Assembly: GCA_910576935.1 (NCBI GenBank)
Contig: CAJTKG010000015.1
Span: 1-58,908 of the forward strand
Source: an uncultured Muribaculaceae bacterium
GTDB lineage: Bacteria; Bacteroidota; Bacteroidia; Bacteroidales; Muribaculaceae
Direction of reading: 5' to 3'
Length of the DNA stretch: 58,908 nucleotides
Every line of letters begins with the position of its first letter. The first letter of the stretch is position 1. Made by a program: the position numbers and the translations under genes. The notes under the pieces were generated by a model. It was given only the letters and a program-made list of their open reading frames with translations, was not told the DNA's origin and made no database searches. This document shows positions 27,344 through 36,031 of the stretch, in pieces.

Positions 27344-27377
27344 ACAGAAAAAGCGGGGTTAACCCCGTTTTTTCTGT
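27344..27377. terminator. Bidirectional terminator between fimbrillin and TolC-like genes
   Basis: A symmetrical hairpin, AAGCGGGG with CCCCGTTT at its core, has an A-run on the left arm and a T-run on the right, so it works in both directions. It lies between the convergent stops at 27326 and 27397. Confidence 0.88.
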
Positions 27378-27396
27378 TTATATAGTTGTTATAGCT

Positions 27397-28587
27397 TCAG
27401 TCGCCGATATATCGGTTGAGGTCGGCGAGACGTAGGCGATAGTCATGGCAGAGCGACAGGTAGTTTAGCCGGGCTTCGGTGAAATAGTTGATTTCAAGAA
27501 GGTAATCGAGCACAGTTATCTGGCCGCCGTCATAAGACTTTTTCAGCAGTGTGAGATAATCGACGTCGTTGGCAAATATGGCATCATAGGCGTCAATGCG
27601 TTTTTCGAGCCGTTTTGCTGTCTCGAAGTCGGTGACTATGCGCGTCTGAGCCGACATGTGGTAGTCTGTGACGGCTATTTCGGCCGCTTCGGCAGCCAGC
27701 AAGGCACTCCGGCTTTTATGACGGTTTGAGAAGAAAGGTAGCGTGACACTGACCGAGAAGCCGTTGAATTTCTCGCCCAATTCAACATTATGGACATACC
27801 CGAGGCTGAAACCGGGATAGGCGCCTAATCTCGCTACCTGTGCGCCGGCATGCTGATAATCGCTCTCGGCTTTCAATGAGGCTGCTGTGATATCACCGCA
27901 GTCGATAGCCTCGAGATATCGGTCTTCGCTAAGAAGCCTGTCGCTGTCATATGCCTCGAGACCGTCTGTCGAGACCGCCTGATTGCCGTTCAGAGCTATG
28001 AGGTCGGCGCGCAACGATGCCAGCTCGCTGTCGATTGTTTCAAGAGCCGTTTTGCTTTCGGCGAGTTGGAGTTTTATTTTGCTGAGGTCTAAGATAGTGG
28101 CTTGTCCGTGCTCGTATGCCGTAGATATCAGTTCATTGAGCCGTGCAACGTTGGCGTTGACAGTTTCTGTGAGCTTGCGGCGCTGAAGGCAATAGCTGAT
28201 ATCTATCAGTAGACGGCGTGCGTTGAGCTTAAGATCGTTTTCTTTGCTTTTATAAAGCATGGCGAACGCGTTTTCGGCTTGTCGCGACGCTTGGCTGCGG
28301 GCACGGTAAGCGCCGGGCCAGTCGAATGACTGGCTCACGGTAATGTTCCATTTGTTGCCAAGCGCACCTTCTCCCCACTGATGTTCGAAGCCTAATTCGG
28401 GGTCTGGGAGATTATTGGCTGCCTTGATTTCGAGACCGCGGCTCTCGAGAGAGGCTCTTTCGGCTTTAAGAGAGAGATTGTTTGACGTGATCTGAGAGAT
28501 AATGGAGTCGTAGACGCCGGAATCGGCATTAGCCGTGGCAGCTGTAGCGACTATGAGGCATATGGCGCTTAGATTATTCTTTTTCAT
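27397..28587 (-). CDS. TolC family outer membrane channel of a heavy-metal efflux system
   Basis: A 396-residue outer-membrane efflux protein with signal peptide (1-21) and two repeats of the coiled helical OEP domain. Recognisable features are LPDPELGFEHQWG near the start, and YDGGQITVLDYLLEINYFTEARLNYLSL near the end, a TolC-type helix motif. It forms the exit duct for the RND pump encoded immediately upstream; the two genes overlap by 14 bases. It is shorter than E. coli TolC (about 470 mature) but normal for CusC-like proteins in Bacteroidetes. Confidence 0.9.
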   Translation of the reverse strand: MKKNNLSAICLIVATAATANADSGVYDSIISQITSNNLSLKAERASLESRGLEIKAANNLPDPELGFEHQWGEGALGNKWNITVSQSFDWPGAYRARSQASRQAENAFAMLYKSKENDLKLNARRLLIDISYCLQRRKLTETVNANVARLNELISTAYEHGQATILDLSKIKLQLAESKTALETIDSELASLRADLIALNGNQAVSTDGLEAYDSDRLLSEDRYLEAIDCGDITAASLKAESDYQHAGAQVARLGAYPGFSLGYVHNVELGEKFNGFSVSVTLPFFSNRHKSRSALLAAEAAEIAVTDYHMSAQTRIVTDFETAKRLEKRIDAYDAIFANDVDYLTLLKKSYDGGQITVLDYLLEINYFTEARLNYLSLCHDYRLRLADLNRYIGD

Positions 28588-31500
28588 GTTTCTTGTTTGT
28601 GATTAGATAGATAGCGGGGACTACAAACATGTTCAATATCGTCGAAGTGATCAGACCGCCGAGAATGACAACAGCCATCGGCGACTGTATCTCGTTGCCC
28701 GGTTTGTCGCCGTTGACAGCAAGCGGTATCAGAGCCAGTGCCGAGGTAAGCGCTGTCATTATGATAGGCAGCAGACGGTCGCATGAACCTGTGACAACTC
28801 GTTCGACCGGACCGTAGCCTTCGTCGCGCAATCTGTTATAGCGGTTCATCAGCAGCATGCCGTTACGGGTCGTGATGCCCATGAGCGATATGAAACCTAT
28901 GATGGCCGGTATGTTGATCTCGCCCGATGTCAGTCTGAGCATGAAGATGGCGCCTATCATAGCCAACGGCATGTTGACGAGGATTATGAGAGATTGGCGT
29001 ATATTCTTGAACTCCTGGTAGAGCAGCATCAGTATTATCATCAATGCACACAATGAGGTCCACATCAGAGTTGACGACGCCGATGCCTCGCTCTCAAACT
29101 GGCCGCCATAACTTACATAATAGTTGGCCGGTAGGGTTATTTCGTCTTCGATGCGCCGGCGTATGTCGTTGACGGTGCTGCGGAGGTCACGTCCCTCGAC
29201 ATTGGCCGAGACGACGATGCGGCGTTTCACGTTCTCACGATTGATGGTGTTGGGCCCCGAAGACGATATGATATCGGCTACGTCAGACAGAGGTATTTTG
29301 CCACGGTTTGAGTCGATCGATAACTGTGAAATGGCGTCGATTGTCGAGCGGGATTCAGGATCGACGATGACAGTGACGTCATAAGGTTGTCCGTTTTCGT
29401 ATACCTGCGAGACTGCCGAACCTCCGATAGCAGTGTTTACGATGCGGTTGAAGTCGGCGATTTTGATGCCGTAGGCTGCGAGTAACTGACGGCGGGGTCT
29501 GATCACCAGTTCGGGCCGTTCGATCTGTTGTTCGATATTTGCATCGACGACGCCATCGACACCGGTGATGATCTCTTTGATTTCGTTGCCTGTGGCAAAA
29601 AGGCGGTTGAGGTCATCACCGAAAATTTTAATCGCGATCTGTGATTCCGTACCCGACAGCATGGCGTCGATACGGTGTGAGATCGGTTGGCCTATTTCGA
29701 TATTGACACCGGGCAGAGCGCCGAGTTTCTGACGCAATTCGGCCACAACCTGACCGCGGGTGCGTCCGTCGAGTTTGTATGGCGCTTCGATTTCAGATGT
29801 GTTGACGCCGAGTGAGTGCTCGTCAAGTTCGGCACGGCCGGTCTTGCGGGCGACAGTCTTGATTTCGGGCACAGACAAGATCATACGCTCGGCCTCGCGT
29901 CCGATCTTGTCACTTTCTTCGAGCGATACGCCCGGCAGTGTCGAGACGTTGATCGTAAACGACCCTTCGTTAAATCCCGGCAGGAAGCCACGGCCAAGTG
30001 TGAAGAAGACAATGGCGGCTGTTACAAGAAGTACGGCTGTTGCTGTAATAATGGCTTTTGTGTGGCTGACAGATGCTGTGAGAGCGCGGCGGTAGAGGTC
30101 GGTCAGTTTGCGTGCGATAAGAGGCTGTTTCGAGAGCTTGCCGTTTTCACGTTTTGTGCCGAGCAGGAAACTGCATAGCGTCGGAGTCACCGTCAGGGCG
30201 ACAAGTGTCGATGCGAGAAGAGCTACAATAAATGCCACTCCCAGCGGTATAAGGAGACGACCCTCGATGCCCGATAGGAAGAAGAGCGGCAGGAAGCTGG
30301 CGATGATGATGAGCGATGAGTTGAAGATAGGCATTCTGACTTCGGTCGATGCCTCATAAACGACTTTGATAGCCGGTTTCCGGTCGGCGGCAGGGAGCGC
30401 AGAGTTCTGTCGTAGTCGTTTATAGACATTCTCGACATCGACGATGGCATCATCGACGAGCGAGCCGATGGCAATGGCAATACCGCCGAGACTCATGGTG
30501 TTTATCGTATAGCCCATGAAATGGAGAACAAGCACCGATATGATGATTGACAAGGGCAGCGCGACAATTGATATCAGCGTCGTGCGCAGATCCATCAGGA
30601 AGAAGAACAGCACGATGATGACGAAAACAGCGCCTTCGAGCAACGCTTTCTGTAGGTTGCTAATAGAGTTGTCGATAAACTCGCTCTGCCGGAATATGTC
30701 GGTTGCGATTTTTACGTCAGAGGGCAGAGTCTGCGTCATGTCGGCGAGTTCGGCGTCAATGCGTTCGGTAAGGTCTATAGTGCCTTCGGCCGGCTGTTTT
30801 GTGACGGTGATTATGACAGCCGGCTCGGCTTTTACCGAAGCGAGCCCGATCTGTGGCACGGCGCCGCCGATAACAACATCGGCGATGTCGCCGACGGTGA
30901 CAATGCCGCGTTCGTCACTTCTGACGACAGATGCGGCTATATCATCGACCGAGGTGGTGTTGACGTCGCCTTTCACTATATATTCATTACCATATTGATA
31001 TATTACGCCGCCGGCAGAGTTATCGTTTATGCCCTCGACACTCTCCATTACTTCACCGAGACTGATGTCTAAATATTTCATGCGGTCGGGCGACAATCGT
31101 ATCTGATATTCCCTCACGTCGCCTCCTATGACAGACACCTGCGAGACACCTCCCATGGCAAGCAGACGCGGCCGCATGATCTTCTCGGCTATCGTGCGCA
31201 GGTCGAGCATCGATGTTGAGTCGGCTGTGAGTCCTATGATCATCATTTCGCCGAGAATAGATGACTGCGGACCGAGGGTAGGCGTCTTGACATTAGGCGG
31301 CAGCACTTCGGTGAGAGCGCCGAGACGTTCGGTGACAATCTGACGGGCGCGGTAGATATCCGTTCCCCAGTCAAATTCGACCCAGACAGTGGACAGACCC
31401 GAGGCTGAGGCCGAACGCACACGTCGCACGCCGGTCGAACCGTTGACTGCTGTCTCGATGGGGTAGGTCACGATTTTTTCCACTTCTTCGGGAGCAAACC

Positions 31501-31663
31501 CCGGAGCTTCGGTCATGACCACGACTGTCGGGGCATTGAGGTCGGGGAAGATGTCGACCTCTGTCCTGACGAGTGTTATCATGCCGGCGACAAACACGAC
31601 AGCCATGAGTATGAGCACGGTCAGACGGTTGTCGAGCGAGAATTTTATTATTCTGTTCAGCAT
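28574..31663 (-). CDS. CusA/CzcA family heavy-metal efflux RND pump
   Basis: A 1029-residue inner-membrane proton-driven pump of the HME-RND family. It has the duplicated RND layout: one N-terminal helix (about 12-30), a periplasmic porter domain, a six-helix bundle, and the same again. Acidic residues for proton relay lie in TM4 (GSLVDDAIVDVENVYKRL), and the linker RIDAMLSGTESQIAIKIFGDD is typical of CusA/CzcA proteins of this phylum. Metal specificity (Cu/Ag versus Zn/Co/Ni) cannot be fixed; the His-rich partner favours Zn, Co, Ni or Cu. It lies between the adaptor (6-base gap) and the TolC-like gene. Confidence 0.94.
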   Translation of the reverse strand: MLNRIIKFSLDNRLTVLILMAVVFVAGMITLVRTEVDIFPDLNAPTVVVMTEAPGFAPEEVEKIVTYPIETAVNGSTGVRRVRSASASGLSTVWVEFDWGTDIYRARQIVTERLGALTEVLPPNVKTPTLGPQSSILGEMMIIGLTADSTSMLDLRTIAEKIMRPRLLAMGGVSQVSVIGGDVREYQIRLSPDRMKYLDISLGEVMESVEGINDNSAGGVIYQYGNEYIVKGDVNTTSVDDIAASVVRSDERGIVTVGDIADVVIGGAVPQIGLASVKAEPAVIITVTKQPAEGTIDLTERIDAELADMTQTLPSDVKIATDIFRQSEFIDNSISNLQKALLEGAVFVIIVLFFFLMDLRTTLISIVALPLSIIISVLVLHFMGYTINTMSLGGIAIAIGSLVDDAIVDVENVYKRLRQNSALPAADRKPAIKVVYEASTEVRMPIFNSSLIIIASFLPLFFLSGIEGRLLIPLGVAFIVALLASTLVALTVTPTLCSFLLGTKRENGKLSKQPLIARKLTDLYRRALTASVSHTKAIITATAVLLVTAAIVFFTLGRGFLPGFNEGSFTINVSTLPGVSLEESDKIGREAERMILSVPEIKTVARKTGRAELDEHSLGVNTSEIEAPYKLDGRTRGQVVAELRQKLGALPGVNIEIGQPISHRIDAMLSGTESQIAIKIFGDDLNRLFATGNEIKEIITGVDGVVDANIEQQIERPELVIRPRRQLLAAYGIKIADFNRIVNTAIGGSAVSQVYENGQPYDVTVIVDPESRSTIDAISQLSIDSNRGKIPLSDVADIISSSGPNTINRENVKRRIVVSANVEGRDLRSTVNDIRRRIEDEITLPANYYVSYGGQFESEASASSTLMWTSLCALMIILMLLYQEFKNIRQSLIILVNMPLAMIGAIFMLRLTSGEINIPAIIGFISLMGITTRNGMLLMNRYNRLRDEGYGPVERVVTGSCDRLLPIIMTALTSALALIPLAVNGDKPGNEIQSPMAVVILGGLITSTILNMFVVPAIYLITNKKHEKE

Positions 31664-31669
31664 GGTTTA

Positions 31670-32869
31670 TCAATGGTTGTGGGTGTGACCTTCGGGAACA
31701 TTGCCGCTCGATTCGGCGAGGCGTACGGTGACAGCCCCCTCGACAACTACATCCTCGCCTTCGTTGAGCCCTGAGACGATCTCGGTTTTGAAGCCATCGG
31801 TGCGGCCTGTCATGACAGGTGTCTTGCGGTAACAGTCTTCGTCGAGTCTTACAAAGACAAACATGCGGCCCTGTTGCTCTGACAGGGCGCCGACGGGCAC
31901 TGATATGACAGGCGCACCGCTGCGACCGAGGAGATAGACCTCAACACCGGCACCGCGGACAAGACTGCCGTCGTTGTCGAACGTGAAGTATACCGGCACA
32001 TATCCCGGGACATCCGAACTTGCCGATGCCGCCGGGGCAACGCGCTTGCCTCCGAGCGAGCTGATGGCGACGGCTTCTTTACCGTATGGGAGTCTGATAC
32101 GGGCGTCGTCGATGTCTGTGAGCGAGGCGTAATAACGCTGGGGCACATCGGCGCGCAGCGTCAGTTTTTTATTTGACGAGATTGTCGCTATAGGATCACC
32201 GGCGTTGACAAAACTGCCGCTGCTGACATTCAGTGTCGTGATGATGCCTGAGCACGGAGCTGTGGCTCGTCCCGATGCGGCGGCGCTGCTGTAGTTGGCG
32301 CGCGCTTCGTCATAGGCGCGGACGGCGGCATTATAGTCACTCGCCGTGACGAGGCGATCGTCATAGAGGGGCTTGAGCCTGTCGAGTTCGCGGCGTGCGG
32401 CGTCGAGTGCCGCCTTGGCGGCGAGGTTGGCGTTGCCGCCTGCGACCTTGTCGGCATTGACGGTCGCTATGGCGCTGCCGGCGTTGACGCTACTGCCCTG
32501 AGTGATTCCGGGAACAATGCTTATGATTCCCGAAACAGGCGCCGAAACAATCCCCGTGCCACTTGGGGCGTCGGTGATGACGCCTGCGACTTTGATTACT
32601 TCATTGAACGGTTCGGCCTTGACAATGGAGGTCTTGACACCCATCAGTTCGGCAGTTTCGGGTTCGAGAACTATCACGCCTTTGTGGCTGTCGTCTTTTT
32701 CTTCTCCATCGTGGTCATGTTTATGGTCTGCATCGTGTTGTTCATGCCGGTGAGTTTTGTCGTGGTCGTGGTTATGGTGGTGCGAAAGCTCATCGTTGGC
32801 GTTAGGATTGCATCCTGTGATATATATGGTGATTGTTCCCGCGCACAGGAATCTCATTAATGATTTCAT
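31670..32869 (-). CDS. His-rich periplasmic adaptor lipoprotein of the metal RND system (CusB/CzcB-like)
   Basis: A 399-residue membrane-fusion protein that links pump and channel. A lipobox (YITGCNPN, Cys19 or 20) anchors it to a membrane. The next 40 residues are packed with His and Asp (HHHNHDHD, HRHEQHDADHKHDHD), a likely metal-collecting tail, and the C-terminus ends GHTHNH. The HlyD-like core includes GIVSAPVSGIISIV, a helical hairpin (about 145-190), and the barrel-sandwich return TAPCSGIITTLNVSSGSFV. It is followed closely by the pump gene. Confidence 0.9.
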   Translation of the reverse strand: MKSLMRFLCAGTITIYITGCNPNANDELSHHHNHDHDKTHRHEQHDADHKHDHDGEEKDDSHKGVIVLEPETAELMGVKTSIVKAEPFNEVIKVAGVITDAPSGTGIVSAPVSGIISIVPGITQGSSVNAGSAIATVNADKVAGGNANLAAKAALDAARRELDRLKPLYDDRLVTASDYNAAVRAYDEARANYSSAAASGRATAPCSGIITTLNVSSGSFVNAGDPIATISSNKKLTLRADVPQRYYASLTDIDDARIRLPYGKEAVAISSLGGKRVAPAASASSDVPGYVPVYFTFDNDGSLVRGAGVEVYLLGRSGAPVISVPVGALSEQQGRMFVFVRLDEDCYRKTPVMTGRTDGFKTEIVSGLNEGEDVVVEGAVTVRLAESSGNVPEGHTHNH

Positions 32870-32924
32870 AAGTAATTAAGGCTTGAATTGTTAAGTGTGA
32901 TTTGAGTCAAATTGTGTAATAAAC

Positions 32925-33353
32925 TCAAATCGCCGGGGGTGCGCGGAGTCCCGATGGACATATATGGAATTGGGGTATCAGCGGTGACATATCGCGCCGG
33001 CTGACGGTAGCTATACATTCGTTATCTCTGAGCAAAGAGGCAGCGACGAACGGCACTCCGGCTGTTGGCAACGTGATGTAGCTGTCGTGGTTGTCATCGT
33101 CGTTGTCGTGCAGAATCTGAAAATCATCGAGAACAAGGCCGCAACAGTCGGCGCTGCCGCTATGACTGCAATCGTCGTTGTCGCCGTGGTTGTGCGAATG
33201 AGCTTCGGCATGGTTATATGCGTCGTCTAAAGAGAGACAAAAGCAGGCACGGTTGTCTGGCGTGTGATGATGAAAGCGGGCGAAGCCGCCGGCCATGAGC
33301 ATCATAGCCACTACGATAGACATAAATATATCAATAGCCTTTTTCGCTTTCAT
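32925..33353 (-). CDS. His/Cys-rich exported protein (DUF6769-like) ahead of the metal efflux genes
   Basis: A protein of about 142 residues from the start MKAKKAIDIFMSIVV, giving a signal peptide or anchor helix ending near ARFHHHTPDN. The middle is rich in His, Cys and Asp: AEAHSHNHGDNDDCSHSG and ADCCGLVLDD, then DNDDDNHD, which suggests metal binding in the periplasm. The longer frame (from 33437) has no sensible start. It lies 55 bases before the adaptor gene on the same strand, so a role in sensing or delivering the exported metal is a fair inference. The DUF name is from memory. Confidence 0.72.
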   Translation of the reverse strand: MKAKKAIDIFMSIVVAMMLMAGGFARFHHHTPDNRACFCLSLDDAYNHAEAHSHNHGDNDDCSHSGSADCCGLVLDDFQILHDNDDDNHDSYITLPTAGVPFVAASLLRDNECIATVSRRDMSPLIPQFHICPSGLRAPPAI

Positions 33354-33359
33354 ATCATA

Positions 33360-33391
33360 CAAAATTATAAAACAAAAGGCTTGTCGCCAAA
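33360..33391 (-). promoter_or_regulatory. Promoter for the His/Cys-rich protein and efflux genes
   Basis: On the minus strand TTTG (33388-33391), a 20-base spacer, then TAATTTTG (33360-33367). The -7 element ends 6 bases before the start codon at 33353, implying an almost leaderless transcript, or a chance match. It faces the ftsE promoter only 4 bases away. Confidence 0.5.
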
Positions 33392-33395
33392 TTTT

Positions 33396-33427
33396 TTTGT
33401 CTGAAACTGAAAAAATCATTAGCTTTG
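33396..33427 (+). promoter_or_regulatory. Promoter for ftsE
   Basis: TTTG (33396-33399), a 20-base spacer, then TAGCTTTG (33420-33427), a full match to the Bacteroidetes consensus. ATG 33444 lies 16 bases downstream. Confidence 0.72.
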
Positions 33428-33443
33428 CATAAAACATAGGATT

Positions 33444-34118
33444 ATGTCGATAATAGATTATAAAGGAGTCGAAATTCTGCGCAAAGAGCTTGTCGTGCTC
33501 AAGAATGTCACTTTCGAGGTCGAAAGCGGTGAATTTGTATATCTTATCGGTAAAGTCGGCAGTGGCAAAAGTTCGCTGCTGAAGTCGCTTTATGCCGAAG
33601 TTCCGGTCGAGACAGGCGAGGCGAGGATATTTGACTATGATCTTACAGACATTAAGAAGAAGCAGATTCCGTATCTGCGGCGCAAGATAGGCATTGTCTT
33701 TCAGGACTTCCAGTTGCTTACCGACCGCAATGTCTATGCAAACCTTGAATTTGTGCTTGATGCTACCGGCTGGAAAGACAGACAGGCGCGCGAAGATCGC
33801 ATCGAGGAGGTTCTAAAGGAAGTCGGCATGACCAATAAGTCATATAAGATGCCACATCAACTTTCGGGCGGTGAGCAACAGCGAATCGTCATCGCGCGTG
33901 CCTTGTTGAATCGTCCCGAGCTTATTATTGCCGACGAACCTACCGGCAACCTCGATCCCGAGACAGGCAGTCAGATTGTCAGCAATCTCTATGAGATATC
34001 GAAGACAGGAGTGACTGTTATCATCGCGACGCACAACATGGCGATGCTCGATTCGTATCCCGGGCGTGTGCTGCGTTGCGAGGGTAAACATGTAATCGAG
34101 GATACCGATGGCCGGTGA
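33444..34118 (+). CDS. ftsE: Cell division ATP-binding protein FtsE
   Basis: A 224-residue ABC ATPase. Walker A is GKVGSGKSS (about 37-45), the signature is LSGGEQQR and Walker B is LIIADEPTGNLDP; the GVTVIIATHN switch follows. The DEPTGNLD form is typical of FtsE/LolD/MacB, and the overall sequence (FTFEVESGEFVYLIG-like start, IGIVFQDFQLL) fits FtsE. With FtsX it transmits ATP hydrolysis across the membrane to switch on wall hydrolases at the division site. ftsX is not next to it; instead a zinc-ribbon-like gene overlaps its end by 11 bases and a wall hydrolase gene follows. Confidence 0.9.
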   Translation: MSIIDYKGVEILRKELVVLKNVTFEVESGEFVYLIGKVGSGKSSLLKSLYAEVPVETGEARIFDYDLTDIKKKQIPYLRRKIGIVFQDFQLLTDRNVYANLEFVLDATGWKDRQAREDRIEEVLKEVGMTNKSYKMPHQLSGGEQQRIVIARALLNRPELIIADEPTGNLDPETGSQIVSNLYEISKTGVTVIIATHNMAMLDSYPGRVLRCEGKHVIEDTDGR

Positions 34119-34824
34119 CACTTGCAGGCGTATAACGTCAGATCAACTGAACAACGAATGTCTGCGACGCCGATATGTCGGCATGCTGTCGCGTCCCGAA
34201 GTGTTCCCTACGGCGGCAAACTGGGATTTTATAATAACCAACCGCCTTCGCGGTCTTACTGCCGGGCTATATCGTAAATATCTCGTGTCTTGGCTGCTTG
34301 ATCCTTCTGATCGCTGCGATTATCATAGGCTGGCAATCGAGCGTATGCCCGACTATGTCAATGCCGTTGATCGTGAAGAAGCTCTTGATGTAATATATGG
34401 CGATGTCGATTCATCTCCAGATGCTTTTGTCGCTTTGGTAAGACGTTGCCATCTGTTTGATGCCGATCGCCTTAACGAGCTTCTTGACGAAGGTTACAGC
34501 ACTCTTGTTGTCGATCTGCTTGATGCCGGACGTCCTGATTACGGTTTGGATGACCTTGCCGCCATGAGGCGTCTGTCGCTGCGATTGTCAGAATTGCCGC
34601 AGCTTGGTTCGATTGAGAATCATAAAGGGCTTCTTTCTGGAGGCATGCGTTATATATGCCCTAACGGACATGTCAATCAGGCTGACGTTGTTTTCTGCGC
34701 TCGTGAAGACTGTGGTCTTGATATTTGTGGTCTGACCGCCGCTCAGCGTGATGCAGTCGACAGGTTTGCCGAGCGGATCGATGTTCTTGCCGATATGCTT
34801 GATAGCGGTCATTCAGATTATTGA
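34108..34824 (+). CDS. Unknown protein with zinc-ribbon-like C-terminal motif
   Basis: A 238-residue cytoplasmic protein I do not recognise. It is mostly helical and acidic, with no signal peptide or membrane segment. Near residues 189-211 it has YICPNGHVNQADVVFCAREDC, whose spaced Cys and His look like a zinc ribbon. The start overlaps the end of ftsE by 11 bases and its stop lies 2 bases before the hydrolase start, so all three are translated from one message. Position suggests a link to FtsE or to wall cleavage, but this is inference. Confidence 0.7.
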   Translation: MAGDTCRRITSDQLNNECLRRRYVGMLSRPEVFPTAANWDFIITNRLRGLTAGLYRKYLVSWLLDPSDRCDYHRLAIERMPDYVNAVDREEALDVIYGDVDSSPDAFVALVRRCHLFDADRLNELLDEGYSTLVVDLLDAGRPDYGLDDLAAMRRLSLRLSELPQLGSIENHKGLLSGGMRYICPNGHVNQADVVFCAREDCGLDICGLTAAQRDAVDRFAERIDVLADMLDSGHSDY

Positions 34825-34826
34825 TA

Positions 34827-35471
34827 ATGCCACTCTGTTTGCTTGTTGTAGTAGCCGCGTCGCTTTCGTTGATATCATATGCTCCCGACGTCTATGATGA
34901 TCTCGATAATGCAATCGAAAGTGAACTTTATCGATCGGCACAGACTGAGATAGATATTGATGCCATAGATACATCGCTGACAATCTCCGGCGAAAGCCTT
35001 GTCGGCATCGATGAGTTATATGCTTTTATCGCGCGACAGAATCCCGGCTTCGACCGCGATATAGCCCGTCACTACTATGAAGTGGGACATCTGTACGGTA
35101 TACGCGGCGATGTCGCTATCTGTCAGGCTATAATAGAGACCGGGTGGTTTAGATTCGACGGCGGCACGGCAGTTGTCGCCGACCAGTATAATTATTGCGG
35201 GCTCGGCGTTACGTCTAAAGGACTTAAGGGAGCCTCGTTCGGCTCGGTGCGCGCAGGTGTTGCGGCACATATACAGCATCTGTTCGCTTATGCGACAGAC
35301 AGACCGCTACCAGAGGGCGAAGTGCTCGTAGATCCGCGCTATTCTTATGTCAGGCGCGCGTCGGCGTCATCGTGGCGCGATCTTGATATGAAGTGGGCCA
35401 TGAATCGCCGTTACGCCGCAAGCATAATAGCGTTGTATCATAAACTACTGCAATATGCCGGTAAAAAATAA
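34827..35471 (+). CDS. Exported glucosaminidase-domain peptidoglycan hydrolase
   Basis: A protein of about 214 residues with an N-terminal hydrophobic segment (MPLCLLVVVAASLSLISYA), then a glucosaminidase (GH73-like) domain from about 65 to 205. The catalytic Glu is in ICQAIIETGWFRF, and YNYCGLGVTSKG is the usual substrate-loop motif. It should cleave the glycan strands of peptidoglycan in the periplasm. I chose ATG 34827 over the TTG at 34821, which overlaps the previous stop. It lies downstream of ftsE in one transcript. Confidence 0.86.
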   Translation: MPLCLLVVVAASLSLISYAPDVYDDLDNAIESELYRSAQTEIDIDAIDTSLTISGESLVGIDELYAFIARQNPGFDRDIARHYYEVGHLYGIRGDVAICQAIIETGWFRFDGGTAVVADQYNYCGLGVTSKGLKGASFGSVRAGVAAHIQHLFAYATDRPLPEGEVLVDPRYSYVRRASASSWRDLDMKWAMNRRYAASIIALYHKLLQYAGKK

Positions 35472-35495
35472 CGGCTGCCCGTATCGGACAGCCGT
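35463..35495 (-). terminator. Terminator of the rplT operon, built into the neighbouring gene end
   Basis: An 11-bp stem (35471-35481 with 35485-35495, one mismatch) is followed on the minus strand by TTATTTTTT. That T-run is the complement of the last codons of the hydrolase gene. On the plus strand the tail (AGTTTTGG) is weaker but may also stop that transcript. Confidence 0.75.
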
Positions 35496-35542
35496 AGTTT
35501 TGGCTTATTGTGGATTTTTTTGCGTTCGCTGTGGTCTGACGC

Positions 35543-35893
35543 TTAAGCGTTTTTCACTTTCTCGACAACAGCCTTGAAAGCGGCAGGGTTGTTGAGAGCG
35601 AGGTCAGCGAGAACTTTGCGGTTGATTTCGATGCCGCTCTTGTGGATCAAGCCCATGAGTTTGCTGTATGAGAGATCTTCGAGGCGGGCGGCAGCGTTGA
35701 TACGCTGAATCCAGAGTGCGCGGAAGTTGCGTTTTTTGTTTTTGCGATCACGATAGGCATAGGTGAGACCTTTTTCCCATGTGTTCTTTGCTACGGTCCA
35801 GACGTTGCGACGGCAGCCGTAATAACCGCGTGTAAGTTTTAAAATTTTCTTTCTGCGAGCACGTGATGCTACGTGGTTGACTGATCTTGGCAT
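35543..35893 (-). CDS. rplT: Large ribosomal subunit protein bL20
   Basis: A 116-residue ribosomal protein of normal length with the bL20 pattern: PRSVNHVASRARRKKILK, then ARGYYG-like KLTRGYYGCR, AYRDRKNKKRNFRALWIQRINAA and YSKLMGLIHKSGIEINRKVLADLA. It is essential for early 50S assembly and in several phyla also represses its own operon by binding mRNA. It ends the thrS-infC-rpmI-rplT operon. A hairpin lies just upstream of its start. Confidence 0.98.
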   Translation of the reverse strand: MPRSVNHVASRARRKKILKLTRGYYGCRRNVWTVAKNTWEKGLTYAYRDRKNKKRNFRALWIQRINAAARLEDLSYSKLMGLIHKSGIEINRKVLADLALNNPAAFKAVVEKVKNA

Positions 35894-35909
35894 TTTCTTT
35901 AATGATTTT

Positions 35910-35952
35910 GAATGTTAGCGGCAGATGATAGCGCTTTTTGAGCTAAACATTC
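35910..35952 (-). promoter_or_regulatory. Hairpin leader immediately upstream of rplT
   Basis: In the 138-base gap between rpmI and rplT, GAATGTTAGC (35910-35919) pairs with GCTAAACATTC (35942-35952) with one bulged base and a 22-base loop. The stem ends 16 bases before the rplT start, a position suited to translational control by bL20. This role is inferred. Confidence 0.45.
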
Positions 35953-36031
35953 GGTTAATAAAAAGAATTATAAAATCACGAATTAAAAGAAATCAAGTTT
36001 CTTGTTTGGGTGACGTTTTGGGGCGTTGCTC

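Noticed and set aside
33354..33437. Longer start for the His/Cys-rich protein
   Set aside because: The extra 28 residues hide the signal segment and cross a promoter match.
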